Source of the DNA: Gonocerus acuteangulatus
Taxonomy: Eukaryota; Arthropoda; Insecta; Hemiptera; Coreidae
Reading direction: 5' to 3'
Assembly (NCBI GenBank): GCA_946811695.1
Contig: OX328124.1
Span: forward strand, 84,801,293 to 84,865,292
Length of the DNA: 64,000 bases
How positions within the stretch are numbered: the stretch's first letter is position 1; each line of letters starts with the position of its first letter. Below, piece after piece: positions 31,773 through 43,250 of the stretch. The notes below the pieces were generated by a model. It was given only the letters and a program-made list of their open reading frames with translations. It was not told the DNA's origin and searched no databases. A program made the position numbers and the translations under genes.

Positions 31773-34138
31773 CTTTCATATTTTCTCTCTCTCTCCCTGT
31801 CTCTTTGTCCCTGTTCCCTCATTCATTTTCTTTGGCACTCCGAATTTCGCATTGGTATAGCAATATTCTTATGCCTCGTATATTTCCTTCTATTGCAGCT
31901 ATTCTATGGTTTTTCGACTGGTTCAGGTAAGGTCTTTCTAACCCCCCCCCCCCCCCCCCCCTCGCTCTCTCTCTTTCCTCCCTCATTTATTTTCTCTGGC
32001 ACCACAAACTTCACATTTTTATTGCAATATTTTTCATTATTGTATATTACTCTCTAAACTAGGTAGCTATTCTTTATATTATTCATTTTCTTCCGTTCTC
32101 TTCATGAAGCTCAGCTGTGGACGTTCTATCCCTCTTTCCACTTCTCGCACTCCGAACTTTCGAATAATATTTTCCTTTTTCGAATAATACTGAAATGCCA
32201 TTCTACAAGTAACACGTTTAATTTTAAATTTTAACTCTTCCATCCAAAGGTGGTGCAGTTCCTATAAAGAGTATTTTCAATTTTATTATGTTACAGTGTA
32301 CGCTCTTAAACTATACTTAAAAAATAATATCCATCAATATTTATTCAGTAGGTACCCTTTGCAACCAAGATACATTTTCAGAAGAATTAAAACTCTGGTA
32401 CTTAAAGTTTATGAAAATCTTCTACGCGTTAGAATTCCAAACATTGTCCTTAGGTTATTTAAATAATTCGCTGTTATTCTATACGTGAAAGAAGGATTTA
32501 TTTCATACTTTCATTAGGTCCACAGATAAAACACTTATTATCTACTAGAGCACATTGATTTGAATATCCGGGTGAAAAATATTCCTGGTGTTACACCAGT
32601 GAATGTAATTCCATGAAATTACTGATTATTAAGGAAATATTACCCGAAGACCTTTTGTTATTTGAATGAATAATATTTCCTTTATTCAGTTTATTCTATA
32701 CGTTCCTTGATTACCTTCCACCACAGAACCTACAAACTAGATTTAAACTTTTAATTGAACTAGTCACGTGGGTGCAGTTTAGAGGGGAAAAGTTAGATTT
32801 CTGCGGTAGAAAGTTAGGAATATTTGTGAACTTTTCACAAATCCAGTATGTATGATTGGTCTAGGTTTATATTCTACATGAAGTGTGCAGTCGCTTTCTC
32901 TTTACATGTAAATTCTTTACCTCATTCGAGCATCACGGGCGAATATTTGACACTGCATTGTATTTTAATTTTTTCACGCTCTGACTTTAAAATTAAGCCT
33001 GAAATACATTTATTTTATTTTTACAAAATGTCAGCTCTTCATGTAAAAGTTGACAATTCCTGAAATAATAATGGGACCAACAAGTAAAAAGTTAGAAGCC
33101 GCATAACTTAACGTAATCTCCAATACAGTGGTTAGTGTACGTGACAATCCTAAAGAATGTTCTAAAATAACTCAAATAAATAAAAAATAAATATTACTAG
33201 TTTTGCTCTTTCGTGTTACGTGTTTGATATCAGACAAACACAGACAATGCCCGCCGCAGTTCTGGAATAAAATAAATTTTCTAATGGACTATTTTTTCTT
33301 TTTTCTTACAAACTCAGGTTTTTCATTATAAGTACCCAGTTTCGTTTCAGAGTAGTAAAAATAACTGTCCTGATGGGAAAACCAATAATTTGGTTCTGGA
33401 TTTAACTCCCATTTTTAATGGGCCTAGTGGAATTTTTCTTAATATTGCAACACTTCTTTCACTAACTATGATGAGTTGTGTCACTAAATTCCGAAATTTC
33501 AACTGTTTGAGGCATATTAGAAATTTCGTTCCTGAAACTCACCCAATCGTTTGTTAAGGAAAAGCTGAACTCGATGTTTCGTAATACCATATTCCAAAAA
33601 TGAAACTTGTTGGGTCGGGCCGGGGAAATTGATAGCGGACCTTGTGGACGTGTGCTTTCTTTTATTTTAACACTTGCTCTTTTATTGAGCACTATTTGTA
33701 TACTGAGCTACGTTCAAAAATTTCGGAATTATGGATTACTTATTTTTTATTTGCCAAACTGTGGGAATCCGTTGTCCAGTCCGGAAGCAATGAAAAGCAA
33801 CTGAAAGAAATATTTAGAAACGTGTTTATTCTGAGAAAAGTCACTTTTGTGTTTTAGAAATGTTCACTGATTTATCTTTTGCGTGATACGGTTGGTACTC
33901 TTTTGAGTGCAATCGAAGTCTATTACGGAATAATATTAAACAAAATGATAATTAATGAGTCAGCTGTTCATAACGAATATACTTACAACGTTTTTTATCT
34001 TCCTTTCCTTTGTGTTTATTTAGTATTTTTATAGCAGTAATTGCATCCTTCACGAACGTAAGAAAAAATATTTAAAGTATTTATATAGGCTAGTTTAAAT
34101 AAATTATTCAGCAATTCAGCATTAACCTCCCTATTGGC
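31773..34138. other. No gene seen; CT-rich and poly-C tracts
   Basis: CT runs lie at 31782-31800 and 31962-31990 with a run of about 18 C at 31942-31960. The rest is AT-rich with no supported coding frame. TTCAG|GTAAGG at 31921-31931 is a juxtaposed splice-site-like sequence. Confidence 0.45.
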
Positions 34139-34185
34139 TGAGGAAAGGGGTTATTTAAGCACCTCCTGCGTGACCGAAGTTTTTC
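34139..34185 (-). mobile_element. Family B 5' end relic
   Basis: Minus strand CGGTCACGCAGGAGGTGC, TTAAATAACCCCTTTCCTCA is a diverged family B start. Confidence 0.5.
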
Positions 34186-34819
34186 CTATTTAGTGTGTAT
34201 TCATAATTGTCAATGATAAATTTATCGTTATTGTTAGTTTAGACTGTTAGTAGTTATGTATTAGGCTTCAGACTGTGCATAATTGCAAGAGAATATTGTG
34301 CATATAGTAGGGGTTATGAAAGGCCTTGTGGTTTTCCTGGTAAAAGGGAGGCAGGTGGGATTGAACACAAGAGTACTTATTTGAAAATGCCTTGTTATCT
34401 ATTTATTGCGGGTCATAAAGGGCCCCAATCTCCCTCCCCTATTCCTCCTAATAGCACAGCGAGGATTATTTATATTAAAGCAGCGTCCCACAGAGGGAAG
34501 CTTTCATAATCCTATTATACTTATTTCATCCTATTTACAATGGATGCTTAAAAGTGTTTAGAGTTCAAGTAACAAATTATATTAGCAATTATATTCGAGG
34601 AGTTTAGTTACAGAAGTATAATAGAGATTGAAACTGCATTACAGTTCGCCATTTTAAATTGAGTATGCCCGTGTTTGGCTGTTTCATTTTTAATTGTTCT
34701 ATGATTCTAATTCTAATTGTGCAACAATTCGAGTAAAAATCTTTGAAACCTGGACTTACAAGACAATTATCTACTCTCAATTGTTATTAATGTACGTATT
34801 CCAACTGTTTATATATCGT
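34186..34819. other. No gene seen
   Basis: AT-rich. GGCAGGTGGGATTGAACACA at 34350-34369 weakly resembles a tRNA B box but has no SINE body. Confidence 0.45.
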
Positions 34820-35002
34820 CCCTGCATGTCAAACATATTTTATCCATTGACGAAATAATATAATCAAAAATGGTCTTATTCGATATTTTATTTAAGGCAT
34901 TAAAGGCTATTCTATAAAGGGGTTAGAGTTGCAACAATTTGCGACAAGTCCCGATTCTAAAAACGAGATTTTGCATATTCGATAGTTTGACATGGCAGGG
35001 AC
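34820..35002. mobile_element. MITE family M1, copy 1 (~180 bp)
   Basis: The left end CGTCCCTGCATGTCAAAC and right end TTTGCATATTCGATAGTTTG, ACATGGCAGGGACG are inverted copies. The interior (AATGGTCTTATTCGATATT, AAGGCATTAAAGGCTATTCT, TTGCGACAAG) matches the M1 copy at 42556-42807 in inverse order. It is flanked by TATAT on both sides. Confidence 0.8.
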
Positions 35003-36305
35003 GATATGTACAGGGTGGTCCCGAAGGAAATAGCCTCTTACTTCAGGGGTGTGTAGGCTGACTAAAGTGCAGTAGAATGCTACTAAAGAAAACTTTTTTC
35101 TTGCATTATTTCCCTACATATAGGAGTTTACGTGTTTTTTTTGTCTCTTTGCTAGTTTTTGACCATTTGTGCGCTAATTGTCGTTCACTCCATAAGAAAA
35201 AATTAATTCTGATGACATTTTCAAAATCTCTATAAAATTTCCTATAAGATATCATGAACCTAGTGCAAAAAGTTCTCAAACCAAATTCATAGAAGCCGCC
35301 CAAACAAATGACTTATCACGAAGTGAAGGTTGTTTTTTTTTTAATGTGCGTATGTATATACATATATTTGTATTTTTTTATGCTTTCATTTTTATTATTC
35401 AAAACTTATATATATGTATATAATTATTTTTTAGTCAATATTATACCAACTGTATACCTTGTGAATATTTTAGTTAGTCTAGAGTTTACCTTTTTTTTAG
35501 TACATATTTTTAACTATATTTATAATTATAAATACACTGCATATAAATGATTCAAAGTAAAGCAGAATTTGATGAATTTAAATTGTAATTGCATGAAGTT
35601 CTTTCTGTCCAAAATTATTCAAACCCCGCACGACTTCTATGCATTGAAGGTTTTACCTTAGGAAGAACATCAAGGAAGATCAAACATCAGAAATTATGGT
35701 TAGCCTTTTTAAATGACAAGAGAATCGAGTTTAACAGCTTCTGGGGCCGATCGTAGAAGTGGAAGTATAAAAAGCAAAAAAGGAAACAATTATTTTTGCT
35801 ACTAAATAAATAATTGAAGTTAGACTTTACGAAAATAATGAAAATACGTTGAGAAAGTTTAAATCGTCCATGATTTCTGAGAAGCTGTCTTAAAGTTTAT
35901 AAGTCTGATGAAATACATCACAAATTTGGCTATTCTGGAGAGACATACTACCTAATGTTTTCAGAAGACTCCAGTTAAATTTTCCATGCTCCTGATCAAT
36001 AGAATTATTCTAACAAACAAACATATATTGGGTAGGATAAATCTCCCCTACTTTGTGTTATCGTCTTATAATGTTAGGTCAGCAGATATCTACTCCTATA
36101 TGTTAAACTTAATTTGTTTGGATATATATATATAAGCTTTCATAACTAACGAATAATTATGATATTCTGTGCTTGAGTTTATTCTTATTCTTAATAATTT
36201 TACTTAATACAGGTTGTATGTATGGTTGTTACATAAGGATTTACTTGTTATTATTACTGTTGTTGTTCTTTTATTTTTTCTTTATATGACTAAGTACTGA
36301 TTGCA
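35003..36305. other. No gene seen; one lone TACAGGGTGG end
   Basis: GTACAGGGTGGTCCCGAAGG at 35008-35027 looks like a terminal repeat related to the ACAGGGTGTCC ends at 19677 and 49592, but no matching right end was found. The remaining sequence is AT-rich. Confidence 0.4.
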
Positions 36306-36852
36306 CAGGCACACACAGAAAAAAAAAAGTGGTCATTTTCGAAGACACCATACATATATTCGTATAGATTTCGACATGCTGAATCGGATTTCGGACTCAG
36401 TTTATCCCCCAATACGTCAGATTTAAGAGCATTTGAAGGTCAAATGTCGTAAAAAGTCGTTAATGAAGAAAAAACTTAAGCTTCCATGGATTTGAGGGTT
36501 GCTGAATTCGAATCCGAGGTCTGTTTCACCCAATCGGCCCAAAATCATGTTTATTTCAAGAAAAAATGTGTCTATTTTGCAGATAAAGAATTTTGGCTGC
36601 AGATTCATTTCTTGCAAAATAAACCTTTGTCCTTGAAATGGCCTATATTTTGCGCCTATTGGGTGAAACAGACCTCTGATTCGAACCCATGGAAGCTCAA
36701 GTTATTTCCTCTTCAATGACTTCTTACGATATTTGACCTTCAAAAGGTCTTACTACTGACGTGCTGGGGTTAAACGGATTCAGCTTGTCGAAATACATAA
36801 AAATGGCATCTTTGGAAAATACTTTTTTTTTCTTCTTTTTTTTTTGTGTGCC
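36306..36852. mobile_element. Foldback/MITE with ~240-bp arms
   Basis: Left blocks GCACACACAG-A-run, CATTTTCGAAGAC, TTTGAAGGTCAAATGTCGTA, AAGCTTCCATGGATT and GAGGTCTGTTTCACCCAAT reappear inverted on the right as ATTGGGTGAAACAGACCTC, CCATGGAAGCTCAAG, TACGATATTTGACCTTCAAA, and a T-run followed by TGTGTGCCTGC. The two open frames inside (36423-36719) are by-products of the symmetry. Confidence 0.85.
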
Positions 36853-37322
36853 TGCGTTATTTTTATTTCGCTGGATGCAGCCAATGTTTATTTTACTTTA
36901 AAATTATACTCATAGTTGAACTGATGGACTACAAATTGTTTATAGCTGCAAAAATTAGGTCCCGTTACTTGAAAATGACTTCCCAATTCGTAATAGTCTG
37001 TTCTTATACTTAATTTTCCTTCTTCAAAATAGATTAATTACCGTAATGAATTCGTTGATGTATCTTCATCCTACTGAGATTGCGTTTAGAACAGCGAGGC
37101 ATTTCTCTACTTCGGAATGTAATTGTTAAATAACGTCGTTTATGTGCTTAGTATAAGGTATGATCATCTATTAGGCATTTTTTATCATTAAACTTTATGA
37201 ATAGAGAACATTCACTTTATGAACAAAAATTATATTCAATACGAATACTTCCCTATGAATTCTCTGAACATTAGAAATAGTGATTTTCCATTTCCTGTAT
37301 AATCTTCATGCTTATAAAAAAG
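36853..37322. other. No gene seen
   Basis: AT-rich spacer before the family A start. Confidence 0.5.
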
Positions 37323-37613
37323 TCCGACTCGCAGGAACTGCAGCATCTTAGCGCGGTTCCGTTCATGTCCCTAGTGCCATTTGATAAGCTTAGAAAATAA
37401 ATAAACTTTTTTTTTTTATATATCTCGTGAAAATTGTCAAAATCCTCTCGAACATCTCGAATAAAACTGATATTAAGCCGTCAGGGACACCGACAGTAGC
37501 TAACTTATACACAGAAGCGGAAATTACAGAATCTGGCTCTCATTCTAAAGCAAAGCTCTATAAATCAATACAAAATATGCCTAATAAAGCCTTTCTAGAG
37601 GATACAGAAGCAT

Positions 37614-37863
37614 GGGCGTATATGAGGGGGGGGGGGCTGAGGGGGCTGCAGCCCCTCGCGAAATTTTGAATTGATGATAAAAACTTCTCGTAAAACCCTT
37701 AAAAATAAATTAAATATGATCATTTAGTTCATAAAACATATTTTATTTTACGTGTAATAGCGTTTTAGTTGCCTAAAACTATTCCAAGCTCTAAATATTT
37801 AGTATTCCATACCCTGGAAATGGTCTCAGCCCCCCCCCCCGAAATTGTTTTTATATACGCCCT
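37614..37863. mobile_element. MITE family M2, copy 1, with poly-G/poly-C ends
   Basis: GGGCGTATATGAG followed by a G run and CTGAG on the left pairs with CTCAG, a C run, GAAATTG and TATATACGCCC on the right. The interior TTATTTTACGTGTAATAGCG and TTTAGTTGCCTAAAACTATT matches the copy at 55286-55510 in opposite orientation. It is inserted in family A. Confidence 0.75.
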
Positions 37864-39214
37864 TATACAGAAGGATCAAGAAGAAGTACACAAGATTGAG
37901 TAGAATACCCTGCCTAATATAGCCTATATAGAATAATATGCCGAATAAAACCTATCTAGTAAATACACAAGGATAAATAAAAGTCTTGACGAATAACAAG
38001 TCAAGAAAAAAAAACTTTATTTAACAAAATAAAACAAAGTTTAGTTGCCCAACTGCAATAGAATAATATACCTAATTAAGTCTATGGAGTAGACACAAAT
38101 GGACCAAAAACAAGTCTTGTGGAATATTGTTTTTTTTTTCGAATTAAATACTTTTTATCAATATTTAGTATATAACCTTTGTTGAAAACTATTGATTGCT
38201 AATTGATGAATCGGTTTACAACTAAGTAGTCTTTATGAATATTCAGTATATAACCTTATGTTTGGATCTGAGTTTTTGGGGTGCTCTCCGCCTAGGCTTT
38301 GTATTTGTCTCGGCAGATACCTGGGGTATATTTACAGCTCTTGAGGATTAACTCTTAGCAGGTAAATTTCCTGCGGCCCCCTTGTACGGGCATTGAACTG
38401 CCATATTCGCTCATAGTATCTGACCGTTGTGAAGTTTATTTTTTGGATTTAGGACTTAATATACATATGTAGACTAAATCATAGCAAGAAGTGATCCTCC
38501 GTCGTCGGTTCTTAACTATGTAGACTCGCTAATGTTATCCAATCTTAGATACATCGTATTTAAAATCCACAGCAAAAACACAACATTTCATCAGAATCCC
38601 CTGCTGAATAAAACTTATATAGAATAATATGCAAAATAAAGCCTATCTAGTGGATAAAAAAAGAGGAAAAAAGCCGTTCGTGGTGGTAGAAAATCTTAAA
38701 AGTATTTCGCTCAGAAATCTCCGAAATATGGTCACTAATTTTACATATCCTGTTTTATAGCCAAATAGATTAATATTTTATAATCAATAAGAAAAACCTA
38801 CTAACAATAAAAAACTATGGGTAACAGATGAAAATAGGGAATACCAAGAATAATTCTAAAGAATGAAATCAACACCAGTACTGTAATCTAGATATTCATA
38901 CGGCATCTTCGAATTCTAACAAACAAAATATTGATTCTAATTATACGTATCCTGTTTTATTGACAAATACATTAGACTACTATAAGCAATTAAAAACACT
39001 AGGGAATATGCCAAAGAACTCGGAGTAGGAGCCTCGACAGTTTCAAGACATTTGAAGGAAATCGACAAATCCAAAACTGACATTTCATACGGTACAGCCT
39101 GATATATTTTTAACAATGAATTGTTTTCCTTATTTTAATTTATCTGTTTTATTGTCAAATACATTATCCACCTTTAAGCAATTAAAAAGTAACAAGGAAT
39201 AAAAACAAACAAAA

Positions 39215-40110
39215 AGAACCGTTCGAATTAACGAAATCAATTACTTCAAAGTTTAAGCACTTATTTCTCCGATTGACATAGCCTAATCAAAAATTGTTTC
39301 AGAATCTTTTTTGTAGAACATTTAGTAAGCTTTCGCATGGTAACCCTCCGTTTACCAATATTCCTAACCGTCTTCGAGATATTAGGGAATGTATACGAAG
39401 TTCCCAAAACATTTCATGTCTGTTAATAAAATATTTTATTCTAATCCTTCCTTAGCTCCAAACGCAACCAAAATTTTAACATATTAGTGTTGATGAAATT
39501 CAAACATGCAGAAAATGTTTCAACTGAATCCCATAATTTTAAGTATCAAAATCAAAGACAAAAAGAACAGTTCGAATAAGCGAAATCAATTACTTTAAAG
39601 TTTTAAGCACTTATTTCTCCGATTGACATCGCCTAATCAAAACTTTCATTAGAACCTTTTTTGTAGAGCATTTAGTAAGCTTTCTAATGGCATTCTTCCG
39701 TTTCCCAAATTCTCAACCTTTTTCGAGATATTAAGGAAAGTATACAAAGTTACCAAAACTTTTCATAATTTCTGACAACAGAAAATTGGTCTCATTTTAC
39801 CTATCCTGTTTTACACACACATACATTTTCCTTACAAATACAACATCAGAAATTAAAAAAATAAAAAGCAATAAAAAACCAAGGGAAAGAGACAAAAATT
39901 ACAAAAAGAACGACAAAAACCCGTTCATAAGAACAAAACAGACGTATTTGAAGTTTTAAGCATTTATTTCTCCGATTGACATAACCTAATCAAAATAGTT
40001 TTAGAATCACTTTTGTAGAGAATTTAGTAAGCTTTCAAATAGTTTCAATCCACTTACCACGATTTCCCAACCGTGTTCGAGATATTAATGAAAGTATACG
40101 AAGTTTCCAA
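39215..40110 (+). repeat. ~350-bp tandem repeat inside family A, three units
   Basis: Each unit contains GTTCGAAT, GAAATCAATTACTT, TTAAGCACTTATTTCTCCGA, a TTTTGTAGA segment, a TAGTAAGCTTTC segment and TTCGAGATATTA. Anchors are spaced 350 and 353 bp. The shorter plus-strand family A copies hold one or two units. Confidence 0.8.
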
Positions 40111-40555
40111 AACTTTTCATATCTGTTCATAAAATATTTTATTCTAACCCTTCCTTAACTCCAAACGTAACATAACTTTCAACATATTAGTTTTAATGAA
40201 ACTAGAACATGCAGATAATGTTTCAACTGAATCCCGTTATTCTAAGTACCCAAACCAAAAACGGTATTCAAAAACTATTTTTCCAATTTTCTCGACAACG
40301 GTTAAAGCTATCGCCTTGAAAATGGTTTCATTCGTTTTTCTAGCCCAAGAAGCCTATAAAACGAGTACTTACAAGCTTATGAACTCAAAAAGGTAAGCGT
40401 TACGATTTTTTCTGCGCGAATTTCGCCCCAAACGCCATCTTCCAGTGGGCGGATTTTGCTGGTTAACGAACTTGACCTTTCAAATTGGACGACAGATTTT
40501 TGTACCAAATTTCATCAAAATCGGACCATTCGTCTTCTATTTAGAGAGCGAACAG

Positions 40556-40558
<3 letters not shown>

Positions 40559-40636
<78 letters not shown>

Positions 40637-40650
40637 CATATATATATATA
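40559..40650. repeat. (TA)n microsatellite within family A
   Basis: It follows GAACAGACAAATATA exactly as the shorter TA tracts do at 54163 in another copy. Open frames of alternating Tyr/Ile are artefacts. Confidence 0.95.
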
Positions 40651-40790
40651 TACAAATTTGAACCACCGTTATTTTCGGTTTCTAGGGGTTCTGAAACGCA
40701 AAATTTTCTAGTCGGCACTTCCGGATTGTTTCATTGTATCAACCTTATAAGCGGGGTTCCTCCCTATGGGGGAGGGAGGAACCGCGCTAA

Positions 40791-41539
40791 AATGAGCTAG
40801 CTACTTGTTATTCATTCGAACAATTGTTCAGATGAATGGGAACATTATGAACTTCTAATTGGTGCTAGGAATTGCATTCGCATTGAATACTATTGATATT
40901 AATATTTCGAAATACCTGCCTTATTGTTGGCGATGGCAAATTAGCCAAACATTAGGTGAATTCATGGTGTTTGACGGGTCGAGGGGGTTTAGCCGAGGAC
41001 AAACAGGGGTGGCGATGGACCGCAAAACCACCTCCCATTCGCTGCCATTTCCTATACTCACTACAGCCATGTCGATTCAAAACTTCCATTGATTGGACGG
41101 CTGAATGCAGAGGCAGTTGACAATGGATTCGCAATCATTTGATATTCAGTTGAACATTTTATTTCTTCAAAAACGCCACCTCTAGGAAATTTAAGCCTAG
41201 GATTGCTGTTTACGTATTGTGAAGATATTGTATAAACACGTTTTTTTCAGAGAATGTGGAACGCTATAGTACACTTTTATCAGTATTTGTATGTAATGAG
41301 TCGAATGATACATGTTCCTAGTGCCTAGATGACAAACAAAATATGCAATTTTAAATGAAATTCACCGGCCGTGTCCGATCTTGTATAAGGCTGGAGAATG
41401 TTATTTAAAAGCATATATTTTTCTTGTTCTATTATTTATACATTTTTGTTGTATTAGCGCCTACTTGTTCTATTATATTTATTTCATACAATAAATATAA
41501 ATGATCTGTTTTAATCAAAATTAGAAATATTCTTGAATA
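40791..41539. other. No gene recognised; short GC-richer patch at 40925-41090
   Basis: The patch has open frames on both strands (FDGSRGFSRGQTGVAMDRKT on plus) but no splice signals or domain I can support. Confidence 0.4.
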
Positions 41540-42040
41540 GAGTGCCTATTAACATGATAGCGGCCAAATAGGTTTTTTCAACAACGAAATGTGGTATATA
41601 GTATCTAGCCCCACGGTTGTGCGTCAGGCCAAGAGTCTGTCTACACACACTGTGTGTATATTACACGAAGTATTAGAACCGATTTTTACCCTCTCGTAAC
41701 ATTGAACTAGTTTAAAATAAACTTATGAAATTTTACACAGGTATTATACTAATAGATGTAAGTAAAATCGAAAGGTTTCGTAATTCTACATTGAAGCGTT
41801 TTCGTGATATAGGCGGTTGAAATCGGGACTTATAGGACTCACTCACTCATCAAAATTATTAGGCACTTCCAGAAAAGCTAGAGACTTGAAATTTCTTCTT
41901 CTTGAGGGGGAGGGGGCGGTGACCGTTTTGCACTTATTGTTCCATCGGAAACGCATCATTCCTTCCGAAACCCATCAAGTGGGGTATCAAATGAACCGTC
42001 TCGGTAAGGATAACACCTATATTTGATGTTTTAATAAGCA
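41540..42040 (-). mobile_element. Diverged relative of family B, fragment
   Basis: GTGCCTATTAACATGATAGC, GGCCAAATAGGTTTTTTC and ACAACGAAATGTGGTATATA align with the family B block GTGTCTGTTAACACGATAGC, GGCCAGAGTTTTTG, ACGAAACTTGGTATATA. The part after 41610 is not clearly alignable. Ends were not found. Confidence 0.45.
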
Positions 42041-42239
42041 TTCGGACGCGTTTTAACATTGCTATGTACATACCTATTATTTACCTAAGGCGACGGTGAC
42101 ATTAGTTAGACTCGTAAATAATAATTGTCAGGCAAGGACACAAGGACATTACCAACTAATAATCAGACTAGAAGTTATAAAAAATAAAATATCGACACGA
42201 TAAAAAGTAGATAGAATAATAAACATAGTTCACATCTTC
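42041..42239. other. No feature recognised
   Basis: AT-rich lead-in to the minisatellite. Confidence 0.5.
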
Positions 42240-42449
42240 GCGACATCCTCCTCAATCGGAACATTGGCGGCGCCAATTCAAGCGACATCCTCCTCAATCG
42301 GAACATCGACGGCGCCAATTCAAGCGACATCCTCCTCAATCGGAACATAGACGGCGCCAATTCAAGCGACATCCTCCTCAATCGGAACATCGACGGCGCC
42401 AATTCAAGCGACATCCTCCTCAATCGGAACATCGACGGCGCCAATTCAA
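42240..42449. repeat. 42-bp minisatellite, five units, open on both strands
   Basis: The unit GCGACATCCTCCTCAATCGG, AACATCGACGGCGCCAATTC, AA is repeated five times with very few substitutions (TTGGC, TAGAC and TCGAC variants). Because 42 is divisible by 3, the frame stays open: the minus strand gives repeats of LELAPSMFRLRRMS, the plus strand ATSSSIGTSTAPIQ. It is GC-rich against its surroundings. No flanking exon signals were found, so coding status is unknown. Confidence 0.85.
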
Positions 42450-42475
42450 ATTCACTTACAAAAAGTATTGATATC

Positions 42476-43250
42476 CCCCAAAAAAGTAATGCTAAAAAGA
42501 GGCCAAGTTCCAGGCCCCACCCGAAAACAGTTTTCCTATGAAAGTTATGATTTCGTCCCTACCATGTCAAACTATAGAATATGCAAAAACTCGTTTTTTA
42601 GATTCGAGACTTTGCTCTTAGATTGTGGACAATACGGCTTGTCGTAAATTGTCCCAACTCCTACCCCTTTAGAATAGCCTTTAAAGCCTTAAATAAAGTA
42701 TCGAATAGGACCATTTTTTACTATATTACTTCGTCAATGGATAGAATATATTTGTTCTCTAGTTTGCTCCGATTTGCATATTCGATAGTTTGACATGGTA
42801 GGGACTATATCATAGTAGTCGGCCACGTTTTAGGCTCTTAATACAGGTCAAGAACCTAATAATACCCTCTCACTTATTTGTGCAATTCGAAATTTCTTTA
42901 ACTTACATAAGACCGCGACAGCTTTAAGTTACATAGAGTTCATACAAACCCGATCGTTTTAAGTCTTGAAAGATTTTATAATAATCCTGGATCGTTACCC
43001 TAGGGGCCTGAATCATTATATGCCAGACATTTTATAATAAATCCTATCGTCATAGCGGCTATCATTGAACGAAAACTGGCCAAGTTGGAATTGCACAAAT
43101 AAGTGAGAGGGTATTATTAGGTTCTTGACAAGGTATTATGACCCTCAAACTTGGCCGAATAATATGATATCGTAACTTTCATAGGCAAACTGTTTTTTTG
43201 GAAGGGGTCTGGTACTTGGCCTTTTTTTTCAACGTTAGTTTTTGGGGAGA
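42476..43250. mobile_element. Foldback element F3 interrupted by a nested MITE
   Basis: Left blocks CCCCAAAAA, GGCCAAGTTCCAGGCCCC, TTCCTATGAAAGTTATGAT, and after the nested MITE TCAAGAACCTAATAATACCC, TCTCACTTATTTGTGCAATT are mirrored on the right as AATTGCACAAATAAGTGAGA, GGGTATTATTAGGTTCTTGA, ATCGTAACTTTCATAGGCAA, GGGGTCTGGTACTTGGCC, TTTTTGGGG. No coding capacity. Confidence 0.8.
42556..42807. mobile_element. MITE family M1, copy 2, nested in foldback F3
   Basis: The ends GTCCCTACCATGTCAAACTA, TAGAATATGCAAA and TTTGCATATTCGATAGTTTG, ACATGGTAGGGAC are inverted repeats of about 33 bp. The interior shares TTGTCGTAAATTGTCC, GAATAGCCTTTAAAGCCTT and CGAATAGGACCATTTTT with 34820-35002. The insertion splits the left arm of F3 and is therefore younger than it. 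Confidence 0.85.

Larger units (their letters stand above)
37323..40790 (+). mobile_element. Helitron/Helentron-like family A, long copy (3.5 kb)
   Basis: It starts TCCGACTCGCAGGAACTGC, with CTTAGCGCGGTTCC at 37347-37360. It ends with hairpin GGTTCCTCCCT/AGGGAGGAACC (40755-40783) and GGAACCGCGCTAA (40778-40790), so the start and end carry matching subterminal inverted repeats. The interior has three ~350-bp tandem units (anchor TCTCCGATTGACAT at about 39268, 39618 and 39971), a nested MITE at 37614-37863, a LINE-tail-like block (GTACCAAATTTCATC, AAAATCGGACC, GAACAGACAAATATA) and a (TA)n tract at 40559-40650. The frames at 40196-40800 recur in other copies but encode nothing recognisable. Confidence 0.75.

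Noticed and set aside
34350..34372. B-box-like GGTGGGATTGAACAC
   Set aside because: It is an isolated match with no A box or tail.
39215..40110. CRISPR-like regular repeats
   Set aside because: The ~350-bp period, the absence of short unique spacers and the eukaryotic context identify a tandem repeat within a mobile element.
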